A DNA stretch of 64,000 nucleotides from Acidobacteriota bacterium (lineage in GTDB: Bacteria > Acidobacteriota > Blastocatellia > Pyrinomonadales > Pyrinomonadaceae). The stretch lies in the NCBI GenBank assembly GCA_019639195.1, contig JAHBSI010000001.1, forward strand, positions 434,001 through 498,000. The letters are read 5' to 3'. Numbering within the stretch: the stretch's first letter is position 1; the number at the start of each line of letters is the position of its first letter. Of this stretch, positions 63,698 to 64,000 are shown piece after piece. A model generated the notes under the pieces. The model did no database searches. It worked only from the letters and a program-made list of their open reading frames with translations, and was not told the DNA's origin. The position numbers and the translations under genes are program-made.

Positions 63698-64000
63698 GTG
63701 TGTGTGCCTGATCTGCGTATGGGATCGGATCGCTAACGCCCGCGAGATGGAAACCTCGCAGCCGCAGTGCACACGAATCACACGTGCCGCACGCGCGATC
63801 GCGGCTGCGATAGCACGACCACGAAAGTTCAAGCGGAGCCGCGAGCTCGATCCCTTTTTTGACGATCTCGGCCTTTGAAAGATGGATTATAGGCGTGCGG
63901 ATCTCGATACGGGTTTCGGGTTTCGTGCCCGCATCTATTGCCGCCTGGAACGCTTCGTAAAACTCAGGCCGGCAATCGGGATAGCCGCTCGAATCTTCCG
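63687..64000 (-). CDS. queC: 7-cyano-7-deazaguanine synthase (C-terminal part, runs off window)
   Basis: About 104 codons at the 3' end of a gene that continues beyond base 64000. The translation contains the QueC ending: [17 protein letters not shown], the segment [19 protein letters not shown], then [20 protein letters not shown], which holds the four zinc-binding cysteines ([10 protein letters not shown]). QueC makes preQ0 from 7-carboxy-7-deazaguanine with ATP and ammonia. It acts two steps before QueF, also encoded in this window. The P-loop half is missing here because of the window edge. Confidence 0.93.
   Translation of the reverse strand, partial: EDSSGYPDCRPEFYEAFQAAIDAGTKPETRIEIRTPIIHLSKAEIVKKGIELAAPLELSWSCYRSRDRACGTCDSCALRLRGFHLAGVSDPIPYADQAHTPTD

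Overview
The window looks like core chromosome of a GC-rich, diderm, heterotrophic bacterium, most probably an Acidobacteriota member of the Blastocatellia/Pyrinomonadales type. That placement is inferred from gene content (a TonB receptor and other exported proteins with carboxypeptidase-regulatory-like domains, separate b and b' ATP synthase subunits, CarD, M61/M16 peptidases, many lipoproteins), not from a marker-gene tree. Genes are tightly packed on both strands. No rRNA, CRISPR array, prophage or insertion sequence was found. One tRNA gene (Asn, GTT) is present.

Layout. 1-2.1 kb: exported thioredoxin-like protein and a channel-less PRC-barrel/MgtE-N/CBS protein. 2.2-4.7 kb: a less GC-rich three-gene restriction island (HaeIII-type GGCC methyltransferase, its endonuclease, a Vsr nuclease). 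5-8 kb: selA (selenocysteine synthesis) and serC. 8.1-14.6 kb: exported TPR and 29-residue-repeat proteins, YceH, a DEDDy exonuclease, a secreted hydrolase, a thioesterase. 14.6-20.7 kb, minus strand: aspS and, ahead of it, a six-gene run pyrE - ATP-grasp - truA - DUF952 - uppS - cdsA closed by a terminator. 20.8-24.4 kb: DnaQ-like exonuclease, queF, carD and a PhoB/PhoR-like pair with a soluble kinase. 24.6-27.4 kb: a small His/Cys-containing exported protein and a ZnuD-like TonB receptor. 27.4-32.1 kb: the translation/secretion operon ffh-rpsP-khpA-rimM-trmD-rplS-rnhB behind a good promoter. 32.3-37.3 kb: RhuM protein, GT9 glycosyltransferase, Trm112, SPFH/zinc-ribbon protein, VanZ. 37.4-41.5 kb: ATP synthase genes b'-b-delta-alpha-gamma without beta, epsilon, a or c. 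41.8-50.3 kb: M61 peptidase, lipoprotein, guaA, tRNA-Asn, a large beta-rich exported protein, M16 peptidase. 50.4-55.9 kb: EmrAB-type efflux pair with an upstream palindrome, then an OPT transporter. 56-58.6 kb: lipoprotein with a pilin-like tail, PilZ protein, Gfo/Idh oxidoreductase. 58.6-63.7 kb: secreted GH5-like glycosidase behind two Dpp-type permeases, with a divergent solute-binding lipoprotein. 63.7-64 kb: the 3' end of queC.

Most of this is ordinary housekeeping. The parts most worth a second look are the HaeIII-like R-M-Vsr island set in a GGCC-rich chromosome, the palindromic operator ahead of the efflux operon, the 29-residue-repeat exported protein, the ATP synthase cluster without beta and epsilon, the Ala/Glu-rich tail on ribosomal protein S16, and the ATPase-less permease/glycosidase cluster. 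I found no clearly new multi-gene system.
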